Shown here: positions 15,962 through 22,699 of the stretch, piece by piece
How positions within the stretch are numbered: position 1 is the stretch's first letter
Layout of the letters: the number at the start of each line of letters is the position of its first letter
IMG/VR virus record: IMGVR_UViG_3300025410_000022
Location: 1-55,687 of that record
DNA from: a virus
Length of the DNA: 55,687 nucleotides
Strand: one strand, 5' to 3'
Position numbers and translations under genes: made by a program
The notes under the pieces: generated by a model
Seen by the model: only the letters and a program-made list of their open reading frames with translations
Database searches by the model: none
Told to the model about the DNA's origin: nothing

Positions 15962-16262
15962 ACTGACCGAAGAAGATTACGCAGACCTCAAACAAGCGGT
16001 GGTGGATGCTGCCGTGGTTGTTGATGTGATCGCGGGTGATGATTCGAAGACTCAGGACGATGTGTTTGCGGCGGTTGACAAGATGTGTACCGCCGTCGAA
16101 GCCCTTCTCACCGCACAGAAGCCCAAGACGCGGGTGGAGTGGCTGTGGGTTTATGTTCCACTCTCCGAAGAAGTTGGCTTCGTGATGGAGTACTACGCAG
16201 AAGGCACAGAACCCGAAGGCGAGGGTTGGGTAAAGACCAGACGGAAGCGAGAGGTAGAATAA
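15945..16262 (+). CDS. Hypothetical acidic protein
   Basis: A 105-aa protein starting inside the 52-bp repeat. MKYEIKLTEEDYADLKQAVV is followed by two helices and a WLWVYVPLSEEVGFVMEYYA segment. Last gene of the replication operon, directly before the hairpin at 16265. Function unknown. Confidence 0.65.
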   Translation: MKYEIKLTEEDYADLKQAVVDAAVVVDVIAGDDSKTQDDVFAAVDKMCTAVEALLTAQKPKTRVEWLWVYVPLSEEVGFVMEYYAEGTEPEGEGWVKTRRKREVE

Positions 16263-16264
16263 TA

Positions 16265-16296
16265 AGAGGGGTGGTGCCGCCGCGCACCACCCCTCT
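16265..16296. terminator. Hairpin between convergent operons
   Basis: AGAGGGGTGGTG...CACCACCCCTCT is a perfect 12-bp stem with an 8-base loop, placed between the plus-strand early operon and the minus-strand late operon. There is no U-run on either side, so it may block rather than cleanly terminate transcription from both directions. Confidence 0.6.
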
Positions 16297-16342
16297 CGCC
16301 TGCCGCGATCAACCCCCAGCAGGAAGGGGGACCGCTTGCAGA

Positions 16343-16753
16343 TCAGAAGATCGCTTTGATCTTTGCAATCTCGTCCGACCACCACGCATGGGCGGCAGCC
16401 AGTTCGGTCGCAAGGGCGGTGATGGTCTCAGTCCGGGTGTCCCGAACGACCCGCCAGGTCGTTTCAAACTCTTCAAGAGCCTTCGCCTTGGCAGCCTCAT
16501 ATTCCCCGGCCACCCAGCTACCGACGTCCGCCATGGCGACGGCGAGGTCATGCTCGATATCCGAAAGGCTGCGGGGCCTCTCAGCCACGACGGCGGGCTC
16601 GGCCACCGGGGCCAGGGCTTCCACCGCTTCAGTGGTCAGGGTTTCGGTGGTGAGGGACGCAACCTGGTCGGTTGTCAGGGCCGGTACCTGGTCAGTAGCG
16701 GCGTCCGCCGTGTGGTTCGGATCGGACGTAATGATTCCATCGGTGTCAGACAT
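16343..16753 (-). CDS. Hypothetical protein with TTDQV-type short repeats
   Basis: A 136-aa protein; ATG 16753 follows AAGGAAC, while longer frames lack a ribosome site. Residues 20-45 carry short repeats (PALTTDQVASLTTETLTTEA) like the octad repeats of the 33724 gene product. Residues 55-136 are a charged helical region with several Trp. Last gene of the leftward late transcript; probably a late or virion-associated protein, role unknown. Confidence 0.65.
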   Translation of the reverse strand: MSDTDGIITSDPNHTADAATDQVPALTTDQVASLTTETLTTEAVEALAPVAEPAVVAERPRSLSDIEHDLAVAMADVGSWVAGEYEAAKAKALEEFETTWRVVRDTRTETITALATELAAAHAWWSDEIAKIKAIF

Positions 16754-16788
16754 CGGTTTGTTCCTTCTGTAGAAGAGTGAAAAGATAC

Positions 16789-17292
16789 TCATTGGGGGTG
16801 ACCTACGTTCACTGCCCAATCGTGGCACTGCTCGGCGTAAGCTGCGGTTGCAAGGCATCCTGATATGATTTGAGCCAGGTCACGAAGCGATCCTGGAGCG
16901 ACTGGCTGGTTTCCGGTGGCGGGACCAGGAGTGATGGTGGTGGAGCGGGGGGCGGCGGGCACGGGGCTTGAACAGCTAGTCCTACGTCCGGTGTCCCGCA
17001 GGCGGTCAATAGTGCCAGCAAGCTGATCGATAGTAGCGTTGGCCTCAGAGAGTTTCTGCTGGTGTTGGGCATTTTCGTTCTCGATCCTGGTATTGAGGTT
17101 GGCGTTGTCCAGTGCGGCGGCGTCCGCCTTCTGGGTGGCGGTGGTAAGAATGTTGGCGGCCTCGACCTTCTGTTTGCCGATGGCGGCTTCCCACGACAGG
17201 TTTTCAACATGGACCCCATAAAAATAGCCCGCAATGGCAGCGCCAATGAAGGCCAGGACGGCACCCAGAATTATCCATGGGTTAGGGAGCAT
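16789..17292 (-). CDS. Rz-like: Rz-like inner-membrane spanin subunit
   Basis: A 167-aa protein; ATG 17292 follows AAGGAC. An N-terminal membrane helix (WIILGAVLAFIGAAIAGYFY, residues 5-24) is followed by a long coiled coil (about 25-100) and a Pro/Ser-rich periplasmic tail. This is the i-spanin layout. A lipoprotein gene is nested inside it in another frame, as in Rz/Rz1 pairs. Together they would fuse inner and outer membranes at the last step of lysis, which implies a Gram-negative host. Confidence 0.8.
   Translation of the reverse strand: MLPNPWIILGAVLAFIGAAIAGYFYGVHVENLSWEAAIGKQKVEAANILTTATQKADAAALDNANLNTRIENENAQHQQKLSEANATIDQLAGTIDRLRDTGRRTSCSSPVPAAPRSTTITPGPATGNQPVAPGSLRDLAQIISGCLATAAYAEQCHDWAVNVGHPQ
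16809..17072 (-). CDS. Rz1-like: Rz1-like outer-membrane lipoprotein spanin, nested in Rz
   Basis: An 87-aa protein lying entirely inside the Rz-like gene in a different frame. ATG 17072 opens a signal peptide ending in the lipobox LTAC (LLSISLLALLTAC, Cys at residue 25). The mature part is proline-rich (PCPPPPAPPPSLLVPPPE), the hallmark of Rz1 o-spanins. Signal peptidase II would cleave before Cys25 and the lipid anchor would hold it in the outer membrane. The ribosome site is weak, as usual for nested Rz1 genes. Confidence 0.8.
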   Translation of the reverse strand: MPNTSRNSLRPTLLSISLLALLTACGTPDVGLAVQAPCPPPPAPPPSLLVPPPETSQSLQDRFVTWLKSYQDALQPQLTPSSATIGQ

Positions 17293-17512
17293 TGTTTTGT
17301 CCTTCCTTATACCGCTGGTACCCGTGCCCACCGGCCGCGGCCCCGACGCCTCCTAAAAGCCATCCGAACCCCTGACCGTAGGCTGCGATATCAAAGTGCG
17401 CGGCGTGAACGATGATATCGAACCCTGCATAAACAACGGCGGATACTGCCCCAATGAGCGCGATGCCCAAGTGCAGTTCTTTCTTTTTGTCTGATGAATC
17501 CATCCAACTCAT
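17282..17512 (-). CDS. Small two-helix membrane protein, holin candidate
   Basis: A 76-aa protein: a charged N-terminus (MSWMDSSDKKKEL), then hydrophobic stretches at about 14-38 (LGIALIGAVSAVVYAGFDII) and 45-63 (QGFGWLLGGVGAAAGG), then a charged C-terminus. It overlaps the Rz start by 11 nt. Size, topology and its place before the spanins fit a class II holin, though a second holin candidate lies beside the endolysin. Confidence 0.55.
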   Translation of the reverse strand: MSWMDSSDKKKELHLGIALIGAVSAVVYAGFDIIVHAAHFDIAAYGQGFGWLLGGVGAAAGGHGYQRYKEGQNNAP

Positions 17513-17531
17513 GCCGCGAACCCTACCATAA

Positions 17532-18191
17532 TCACAAATTCATACCAATACCCATGGATAAAGTTGCCACCAGCCTGGGCTTGCCGGGGGTGGACTCATA
17601 CACATGCTTGCCCGTAAGGGAAAGGGACCCTTTTGAAACTTTGATGGTCGATGGCGCGGTGTAAGTGACGCGTTTGGGCGTCAGGGTTAGGGCCAACTTT
17701 ACGACCTTCACCGCCGGGGACGCTTTCACCGTGCGGCCAGCAAGGGACAACGCGCCTTTCAGGACCTTGTAGATTGTGGAATAAGTGGTCGCCTTGGGCG
17801 TAAGCGTCAGGCTCTTCTTGGCGACTTTGGCCGCGACCGCAGCGGTGGGTTTCTTGCCAGTGAGGGACAACGCGCCTTTGGAAACAGAAATTACAGACCC
17901 AGTATACGCGACGACCACAAGGTCTGGCGTCAGGGTTAGAGACCCGTGGGCTACCGTCACGGCGTTCCCGGTCTTAATGGCGCGAGGGGTCAACGTCAGC
18001 CCACCCTTGGAAGCTTTCAAGCTTGCCGAGGCGAACGCCTTATTATTGGTGATAGTGAAGGCAACCTTGGTTACCTTGAGACCCGCGGAAGCAAGGGCGC
18101 TTTTCGGGGCTAACCCGAACGAAGCATGAGCGACCGTCAACGCGGTGGGGGTGCCGCCGATCCAAATATTATTCGAATAAATGAGGAGCAT
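17532..18191 (-). CDS. Tandem-repeat beta-rich virion-type protein
   Basis: A 219-aa protein made of about nine repeats of roughly 22 residues with the core V-x-K-G-x-L-x-L-T-x-K (for example VSKGALSLTGK, VLKGALSLAGR, VSKGSLSLTGK, alternating with LTLTPK). The lack of Cys and the even spacing suggest a beta-solenoid or stacked beta-repeat fibre. It has no recognised family. It is the first gene after a leftward terminator at 18210-18233, so it may be expressed separately from the structural genes upstream. Confidence 0.7.
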   Translation of the reverse strand: MLLIYSNNIWIGGTPTALTVAHASFGLAPKSALASAGLKVTKVAFTITNNKAFASASLKASKGGLTLTPRAIKTGNAVTVAHGSLTLTPDLVVVAYTGSVISVSKGALSLTGKKPTAAVAAKVAKKSLTLTPKATTYSTIYKVLKGALSLAGRTVKASPAVKVVKLALTLTPKRVTYTAPSTIKVSKGSLSLTGKHVYESTPGKPRLVATLSMGIGMNL

Positions 18192-18209
18192 GGCGGCTTA
18201 CCCCACAGG

Positions 18210-18233
18210 AAAAGGGGCGGCTCTCGCCGCCCC
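18210..18233 (-). terminator. Leftward intrinsic terminator
   Basis: On the minus strand GGGGCGGC-gaga-GCCGCCCC is followed by TTTTCC. The 8-bp GC stem, tetraloop and short U-run fit a terminator for the structural transcript ending with the gene at 18244. Confidence 0.75.
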
Positions 18234-18243
18234 AGCCCTACGA

Positions 18244-18915
18244 TTAGACCGGAACTTCAGTCCAGGTGACGCCAGCAACATAGGTCGGGGAGGTACCAGT
18301 ACCTTGCAGCAGGGGAGCCCAGAAGTATCCCGGCGGGATGATGATATCGCCAGCGGTTTCCTCGTCGTTACCGGGAACGCCCAGAGCCGAAGCCATTGCG
18401 GTGGCAAGGAAGCCAGGGCCGGTCAAGGGGCGAAGGGTGTTGACCGCCGATGACCCAGCGATGGCCGCGGCAGTGGTGACGGCCTGACCGCGAGCGGTCG
18501 AGGTGGCACCAGCCAGGAACCCATTGGTCAACGCGCCGTTGGTAAGGACCGAAGCGGTAGCCGTGATGCCTGTACCCCAGCCATGATACAGCGTACCGGC
18601 AGCGGGAGTACCACCCTGGAACTTGATGTATACGCGCTGGATGACAAGGTTCTTGGTGTTACCAGTGGGGTTCCACAAGCAGATGTTGAAAGTCGTACCG
18701 GAAGCCGCGCCGACCAGATTGCCTGTACCGACCGTGGCAACGGCGGAAAGGGTCAGGTGGAACGTGTTTTGGCGATAGGTCTGCTCATAAAAACGACCTT
18801 GAAGCTCGCTGACCACCACATCTCCTAGTTGTCCAGAACGAACCGGAGGAGTAGCAGCGGCTGAAAGAGAAGTACTGGTGGCTACGGGGCCAGATTGGGT
18901 TTGTAAAACAGGCAT
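18244..18915 (-). CDS. Putative virion structural protein
   Basis: A 223-aa Ala/Gly/Thr-rich protein (TTAAAIAGSSAVNTLRPLTG; IIIPPGYFWAPLLQGTG) with strand-rich composition and no membrane helix. Composition and place next to other virion-type genes suggest a capsid decoration or tail component. The phrase IIPPGYFWAPLL resembles receptor-side beta-proteins of phages, but no family is certain. Confidence 0.6.
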   Translation of the reverse strand: MPVLQTQSGPVATSTSLSAAATPPVRSGQLGDVVVSELQGRFYEQTYRQNTFHLTLSAVATVGTGNLVGAASGTTFNICLWNPTGNTKNLVIQRVYIKFQGGTPAAGTLYHGWGTGITATASVLTNGALTNGFLAGATSTARGQAVTTAAAIAGSSAVNTLRPLTGPGFLATAMASALGVPGNDEETAGDIIIPPGYFWAPLLQGTGTSPTYVAGVTWTEVPV

Positions 18916-18928
18916 TTTCTAAATCCTT

Positions 18929-19966
18929 CTACAGAGAGTCAACGTAGGTGGGGTCGGCCCTCAATGTTGAGGGGTCATCCGGTTGTTGCTGCGAGAAGGT
19001 AGCCGTTACCTGTCCGTAAGAAACAACGCCGGAATTGAGGTTAATCTGGAGATTGTATATCTGGGTGTTGAGTATTTTCAACTCACGCAACACGTCCGTA
19101 AGGATGTTGATGGCAGTGCTGCCATCCTGTTGGTCAGACCACAGGACGGGCATTGCCCCAAGGTTTTGCGAACTTAACGATGAACCCGCTGCCGTGAAAC
19201 CTGAAAAAACTGTCTGCGGCCCCGTGACTTGGTTCACCGTCTGATTGACGTTGATGTTGGCGGGGTTGCCCGAGATGAGGTTGGTGACAGCGGAATTGCG
19301 AAGGTAAGCCATGCCGAAAGCGCGGCCAGAGGTGTAGGCAGTCGGGCGAATGATGAGCCACCGCGCCAAGGCGGGGAACACAAACACGCCGTTCGCCGTG
19401 GTAGTGGTCACAGTGCCCGCCGAACCGATCTGATAGGCAGATATGGCCGTCGCATTTTGCCCGTCGTTCGATGCATAGAAAGTGATCGTCCCCACCCAAG
19501 TCCCAGAGATTTGGACGGACACAGACTGATACCCCGTCGTATCAATGCGGAGCATGTCCCTATTGACTTCACCGGCGGCACCGAAAGTGCCCACCGTCGG
19601 GGATGGAGCGTCACTTAAAAACTGGGCACCCGAGGGGTCTTTCTTTAAATCAACATTCTGCGCCGACAGGTTGAGGCCCGTGCCTTGATAATCAAACAAG
19701 GCCGAGAAGAAGTCCGTCCCGGCAAAATCGCTGTTTGGATCAGGGGCTATAAACTGTGCCACCGGCCCGTCTGTGGACTGAGCATTAAGGAGCGTCGTGT
19801 CCTGCGTGGGCAGCGGGTTGGAGGGGGTTACCGGAGAAGGGGAGCCAGAAACGCCTTGAATGCCAGCATCCAATAGAACGACTTGGGTCTTGGACCCATC
19901 CGCCCGTTGGTAATCGGTGATGACATCACCACCCGTGCCGACGTTTAAGGTTGTGTTGTTGGACAT
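18929..19966 (-). CDS. Putative tail/virion structural protein
   Basis: A 345-aa protein. The N-terminus (LNVGTGGDVITDYQRADGSK, then TQVVLLD) matches the opening common in phage structural proteins that lie next to spike-base genes. The middle (YQSVSVQISGTWVGTITFYASNDG) is a galactose-binding-like beta-sandwich segment seen in phage receptor proteins. The C-terminal helix LTDVLRELKILNTQIYNLQ may trimerise. Likely part of the tail spike or fibre complex. Confidence 0.65.
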   Translation of the reverse strand: MSNNTTLNVGTGGDVITDYQRADGSKTQVVLLDAGIQGVSGSPSPVTPSNPLPTQDTTLLNAQSTDGPVAQFIAPDPNSDFAGTDFFSALFDYQGTGLNLSAQNVDLKKDPSGAQFLSDAPSPTVGTFGAAGEVNRDMLRIDTTGYQSVSVQISGTWVGTITFYASNDGQNATAISAYQIGSAGTVTTTTANGVFVFPALARWLIIRPTAYTSGRAFGMAYLRNSAVTNLISGNPANINVNQTVNQVTGPQTVFSGFTAAGSSLSSQNLGAMPVLWSDQQDGSTAINILTDVLRELKILNTQIYNLQINLNSGVVSYGQVTATFSQQQPDDPSTLRADPTYVDSL

Positions 19967-19975
19967 GCGCGCCCC

Positions 19976-20440
19976 TTACGTCAACGTGAAGATCGCGTTG
20001 CCAGTGTCGGTGTTGATTGTCAGCGTTCCCGCGACGTTACCGAACGTGGCAACCATATCGACGCAACAGATCAGAGGGCTGGTAGAATCAGACCCGCTTG
20101 AGGTATCCGCAAGGACGATGTACTCGGCGTTACTGAACCCGGAAGCCGACTGGGTGTAAGTGATCGAGGTACCAGACACGGTCACCACGCCAGACGAAGG
20201 GCTGGATACAGTCATGGAACCAAAGGATTGCCGCGAGTAGCCAGTGCCTGACACTTCATTGGAAGCAGGGACCAGATCGGAAACCCACTGAATGCCCGAG
20301 TCGCCTGTGTTGCTGGTTGGTACCACCGAAGGTGAAGTCTTGATCAGGATCACCTGGACGGCGGTGGCCGACGAAAAGTTCGTCGCGTTGCCGTTCAGAA
20401 TCCTGGGCTTGAACTTATTAAAGAAGGTCCACGTCGCCAT
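19976..20440 (-). CDS. Putative virion protein
   Basis: A 154-aa protein beginning MATWTFFNKFKPRILNGNATNF, a phrase typical of phage proteins encoded beside spike-base proteins. The rest is Ser/Thr-rich and strand-rich. The start sits on a GAGGTGAATGATG seam, the same seam as in the early small-gene cassette. Function not known. Confidence 0.6.
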   Translation of the reverse strand: MATWTFFNKFKPRILNGNATNFSSATAVQVILIKTSPSVVPTSNTGDSGIQWVSDLVPASNEVSGTGYSRQSFGSMTVSSPSSGVVTVSGTSITYTQSASGFSNAEYIVLADTSSGSDSTSPLICCVDMVATFGNVAGTLTINTDTGNAIFTLT

Positions 20441-20766
20441 CATTCACCTCGGACTGTTTTGAGATAATTTGCCATATGCAATTCGTCGTTAGCGGCGTTC
20501 GGGTGGATGCGTTCATGGGCGGTTCTTTGCGCTTGCTTATCTTCAAGCTGGGTTTCCAGTTCAAGCCGTTCTTCGCTTGTCAAAGTGAGAACTGCCAACC
20601 GCGTTTGAATGTCTTCGATGGCCCCGGAAAGGAATTGGACCCACAAGCGGTGATGCTCTTCACCCTGGTCAACGATGGGGCCGACGTCATGCGCGACAAC
20701 CGGATCGGGGATCGGCGTAGAGGAGATGGTGACTTTGCCACCCAGCAGGCGTTGAAAGAGGCCCAT
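20440..20766 (-). CDS. Small helical hypothetical protein
   Basis: A 108-aa protein with a strongly helical acidic region (LTSEERLELETQLEDKQAQR). It is coupled to its neighbours by 1-nt stop/start overlaps. The short N-terminus MGLFQRLLGGK is amphipathic. Unrecognised; possibly a chaperone or virion helper. Confidence 0.6.
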   Translation of the reverse strand: MGLFQRLLGGKVTISSTPIPDPVVAHDVGPIVDQGEEHHRLWVQFLSGAIEDIQTRLAVLTLTSEERLELETQLEDKQAQRTAHERIHPNAANDELHMANYLKTVRGE

Positions 20767-21017
20767 TAGTATAACCCCACAATATTTGAGCAGGACGTCC
20801 CTGTGTTGTACACCTGTGTGACCCGGATTGGAAGAAGCTGGCCCGTGGGCACACTGTAAAACGTCGCAGTGGTCCCATCGACAAACCCGACGGTGAGGTT
20901 ACCACTGCCACCCACATAAATACCGCGCACGACTTTCGACAGGGGAGTCGAGTCACTTGGCGTGATCGACAATGCCCCACCAGCGGGATCGGCTAACCCT
21001 GGATTTGCGCCCGACAT
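20766..21017 (-). CDS. Spike-base protein of RCAP_rcc01079 type
   Basis: An 83-aa protein: SDSTPLSKVVRGIYVGGSGN, then FYSVPTGQLLPIRVTQVYNTGTSCSNIVGLY. This matches the conserved pattern of the phage spike-base family named after Rhodobacter capsulatus RCAP_rcc01079, common in alphaproteobacterial phages and gene transfer agents. The domain would anchor receptor-binding proteins. Stop and start overlap with the next gene. Confidence 0.75.
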   Translation of the reverse strand: MSGANPGLADPAGGALSITPSDSTPLSKVVRGIYVGGSGNLTVGFVDGTTATFYSVPTGQLLPIRVTQVYNTGTSCSNIVGLY

Positions 21018-21677
21018 TTACGCCGCCTTAACACTGAAGGCCTGGGCAGTGGATGCCCCATAGACCGACAGTTGGAGGTTGGTAATGTACGAGGATTCCA
21101 TAACGAAGATACCGTTGGACGTCAGCGGGATCCCGCTGGTGGCCGAGGGCTTCGCTGACCCGATGGGGTCGCGAGGATCGTTGGTCATGTAGACATAGGG
21201 AGCGGTGACATACCCAGCCCCACCGTCGGTGATGGTCACCGAGGTCACGGCATTCGCCGCCAGAACAGCCAGCCCCTTGGCTACGCGGCCGGGGAGAATG
21301 TAGGCCGGATTGTCCGCGAAAATCTGCGGGGCGTTGAACTGGTTAATCGATTGACCGGGGGCCGGATAGCCTGGCGCACCGACACCGACGGGGTTGTTGG
21401 AGCCGCCGAGGCCACCGCCGCCAATGAACTGGACGATGGGCGGATAGGTATAGCCAAACCCAGCGTTGTTGATGGTTACCGAGGACACCGCACCGGACGA
21501 CAGGATCGCAGTGCCACGGGGGGCACCCAGTTCAAAGTACAGCGGGTTGGCCGAGAGGTTGGCAATCATCAGGTAGGACGTAATGACGCCCGCCGGAATG
21601 ACAAGCTGGGCAGTACCGCCCGTGGTGACTGCGCCGGTAAAGTCAAACAGCGGAGCCGGGAGATTAGGGACTGACAT
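21018..21677 (-). CDS. Virion protein with two GGxGYT modules
   Basis: A 219-aa protein. It contains two copies of the module GAVSSVTINNAGFGYTYPPI (about 62-90) and NAVTSVTITDGGAGYVTAPY (about 141-165), the same module found in the tail-tube and capsid-region proteins at 36462, 38619 and 39563. N- and C-terminal parts are beta-rich (SYITNLQLSVYGASTAQAFS). Position next to the spike base suggests a surface-exposed tail protein. Confidence 0.65.
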   Translation of the reverse strand: MSVPNLPAPLFDFTGAVTTGGTAQLVIPAGVITSYLMIANLSANPLYFELGAPRGTAILSSGAVSSVTINNAGFGYTYPPIVQFIGGGGLGGSNNPVGVGAPGYPAPGQSINQFNAPQIFADNPAYILPGRVAKGLAVLAANAVTSVTITDGGAGYVTAPYVYMTNDPRDPIGSAKPSATSGIPLTSNGIFVMESSYITNLQLSVYGASTAQAFSVKAA

Positions 21678-21683
21678 GGCCGA

Positions 21684-21926
21684 TTACCCCTTCACCAAGA
21701 CGCCGACACCGAGGGTGCCTTTAATTGTGGGGTTCACGGCTTTGTCGCCCTGAGAGCAGCAGTGCCGGATCTCCTCGTTTTTGCGGATGACATTACCAAA
21801 AAGGTAGTCGTTACCCGCAGTCAAGTTGTCGGCAGCCGGGGGGTACTCCACTTGGGCGATGGGGATAATCACCCCGCCTTTGATCTTGGTCGCACTGCCC
21901 GAGCCGTGCATTCTGCCTTTAGCCAT
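21684..21926 (-). CDS. Small hypothetical late protein
   Basis: An 80-aa protein (MAKGRMHGSGSATKIKGGVI...) with a CC pair at residues 56-57 (RHCCSQGD). No membrane helix or family. It lies between the GGxGYT protein and a membrane protein with 1-nt or short gaps, so it is part of the late operon. Confidence 0.6.
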   Translation of the reverse strand: MAKGRMHGSGSATKIKGGVIIPIAQVEYPPAADNLTAGNDYLFGNVIRKNEEIRHCCSQGDKAVNPTIKGTLGVGVLVKG

Positions 21927-22342
21927 TACGCTTTCCTCCGGTGGACGAGGGTCGGCAGGACTATCAGAACTCCGTAAAGTCCGAGGCCGACGAGTTGATA
22001 TTCATTAGGCGATTGCATCGTGTCCCGCCACAGGACGATGCCGCCCAGGATGGCAAGTAAAGGAAGCAACCCAACGCCCAGAGCGATAGCCACACGTTCA
22101 GTGAGTACTTGAGTGGCTCGGGCCAATAGGGCGAGGATGGTTTCCAGGTTGGAGTTTGCGGTATCGGCATTTTTAGCGGTTTCCTGCTGCTGAGCGTTGG
22201 CGTGAACGATCAGGGAGCGGACGGCGGTCTGCAACTCTGTCACGTTCTTTTCCATCTGGGCGATGCGGCTATCGTCCACGGGGTAATCATCCGGCACCAA
22301 TTGCTCGGACAAAATCTTAACTCGACTGTTTACGGTACCCAT
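21926..22342 (-). CDS. Membrane protein with coiled-coil N-terminus
   Basis: A 138-aa protein; ATG 22342 has AAGGGA 9 nt upstream. Residues 1-75 form a soluble coiled coil (MEKNVTELQTAVRSLIVHAN). Two membrane helices follow at about 82-103 (VAIALGVGLLPLLAILGGIV) and 115-132 (LVGLGLYGVLIVLPTLV), ending in HRRKA. It could be a holin-like or tail-associated membrane protein; not recognised. Confidence 0.6.
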   Translation of the reverse strand: MGTVNSRVKILSEQLVPDDYPVDDSRIAQMEKNVTELQTAVRSLIVHANAQQQETAKNADTANSNLETILALLARATQVLTERVAIALGVGLLPLLAILGGIVLWRDTMQSPNEYQLVGLGLYGVLIVLPTLVHRRKA

Positions 22343-22559
22343 CGAAGGCACTCCCTTGTACGGCGGCGGTTGGTTTCTGCTTGGACTTCTTTTCTTGCAT
22401 GGTGATCAACTTCTGGAAGATGTCCACCTTGATCTCGGTCGGCGTATCAGGGTCGAGGGCTTCAACCACCAGAATCTTGGCGACATCCTCAATAGCTTTT
22501 TCCAGGTCGAATGCATGGACCTGGGCGGGCGAAATCGGAAGGGCGGCGACCTTACTCAT
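22317..22559 (-). CDS. Small acidic helical protein
   Basis: An 80-aa protein (FDLEKAIEDVAKILVVEALD...IKVDIFQKLITMQEKKSKQK). Helical with an acidic middle and basic tail. It overlaps the membrane protein gene by 26 nt and the 47-aa gene by 4 nt (ATGA). Function unknown. Confidence 0.6.
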   Translation of the reverse strand: MSKVAALPISPAQVHAFDLEKAIEDVAKILVVEALDPDTPTEIKVDIFQKLITMQEKKSKQKPTAAVQGSAFDGYRKQSS

Positions 22560-22699
22560 GCGGACCTACGCTGCTGCGGTTCATCAAGATGAAGTGCTGG
22601 CGACCACGGCCACCAACGACCCCTATGCTTTACATACCACACTCCGTCGGAACCTTTAACTGCGTTCTTGACAGGCGGCTTATCTTCGATGGCGAACAT
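22556..22699 (-). CDS. Short Trp-rich protein (47 aa)
   Basis: ATG 22699 overlaps the stop of the 1066-aa gene (TAATG), and the frame runs 47 codons to TGA overlapping the next ATG. MFAIEDKPPVKNAVKG is followed by WYVKHRGRWWPWSP with five tryptophans. Perfect fitting between two genes argues that it is real. No family known. Confidence 0.65.
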   Translation of the reverse strand: MFAIEDKPPVKNAVKGSDGVWYVKHRGRWWPWSPALHLDEPQQRRSA

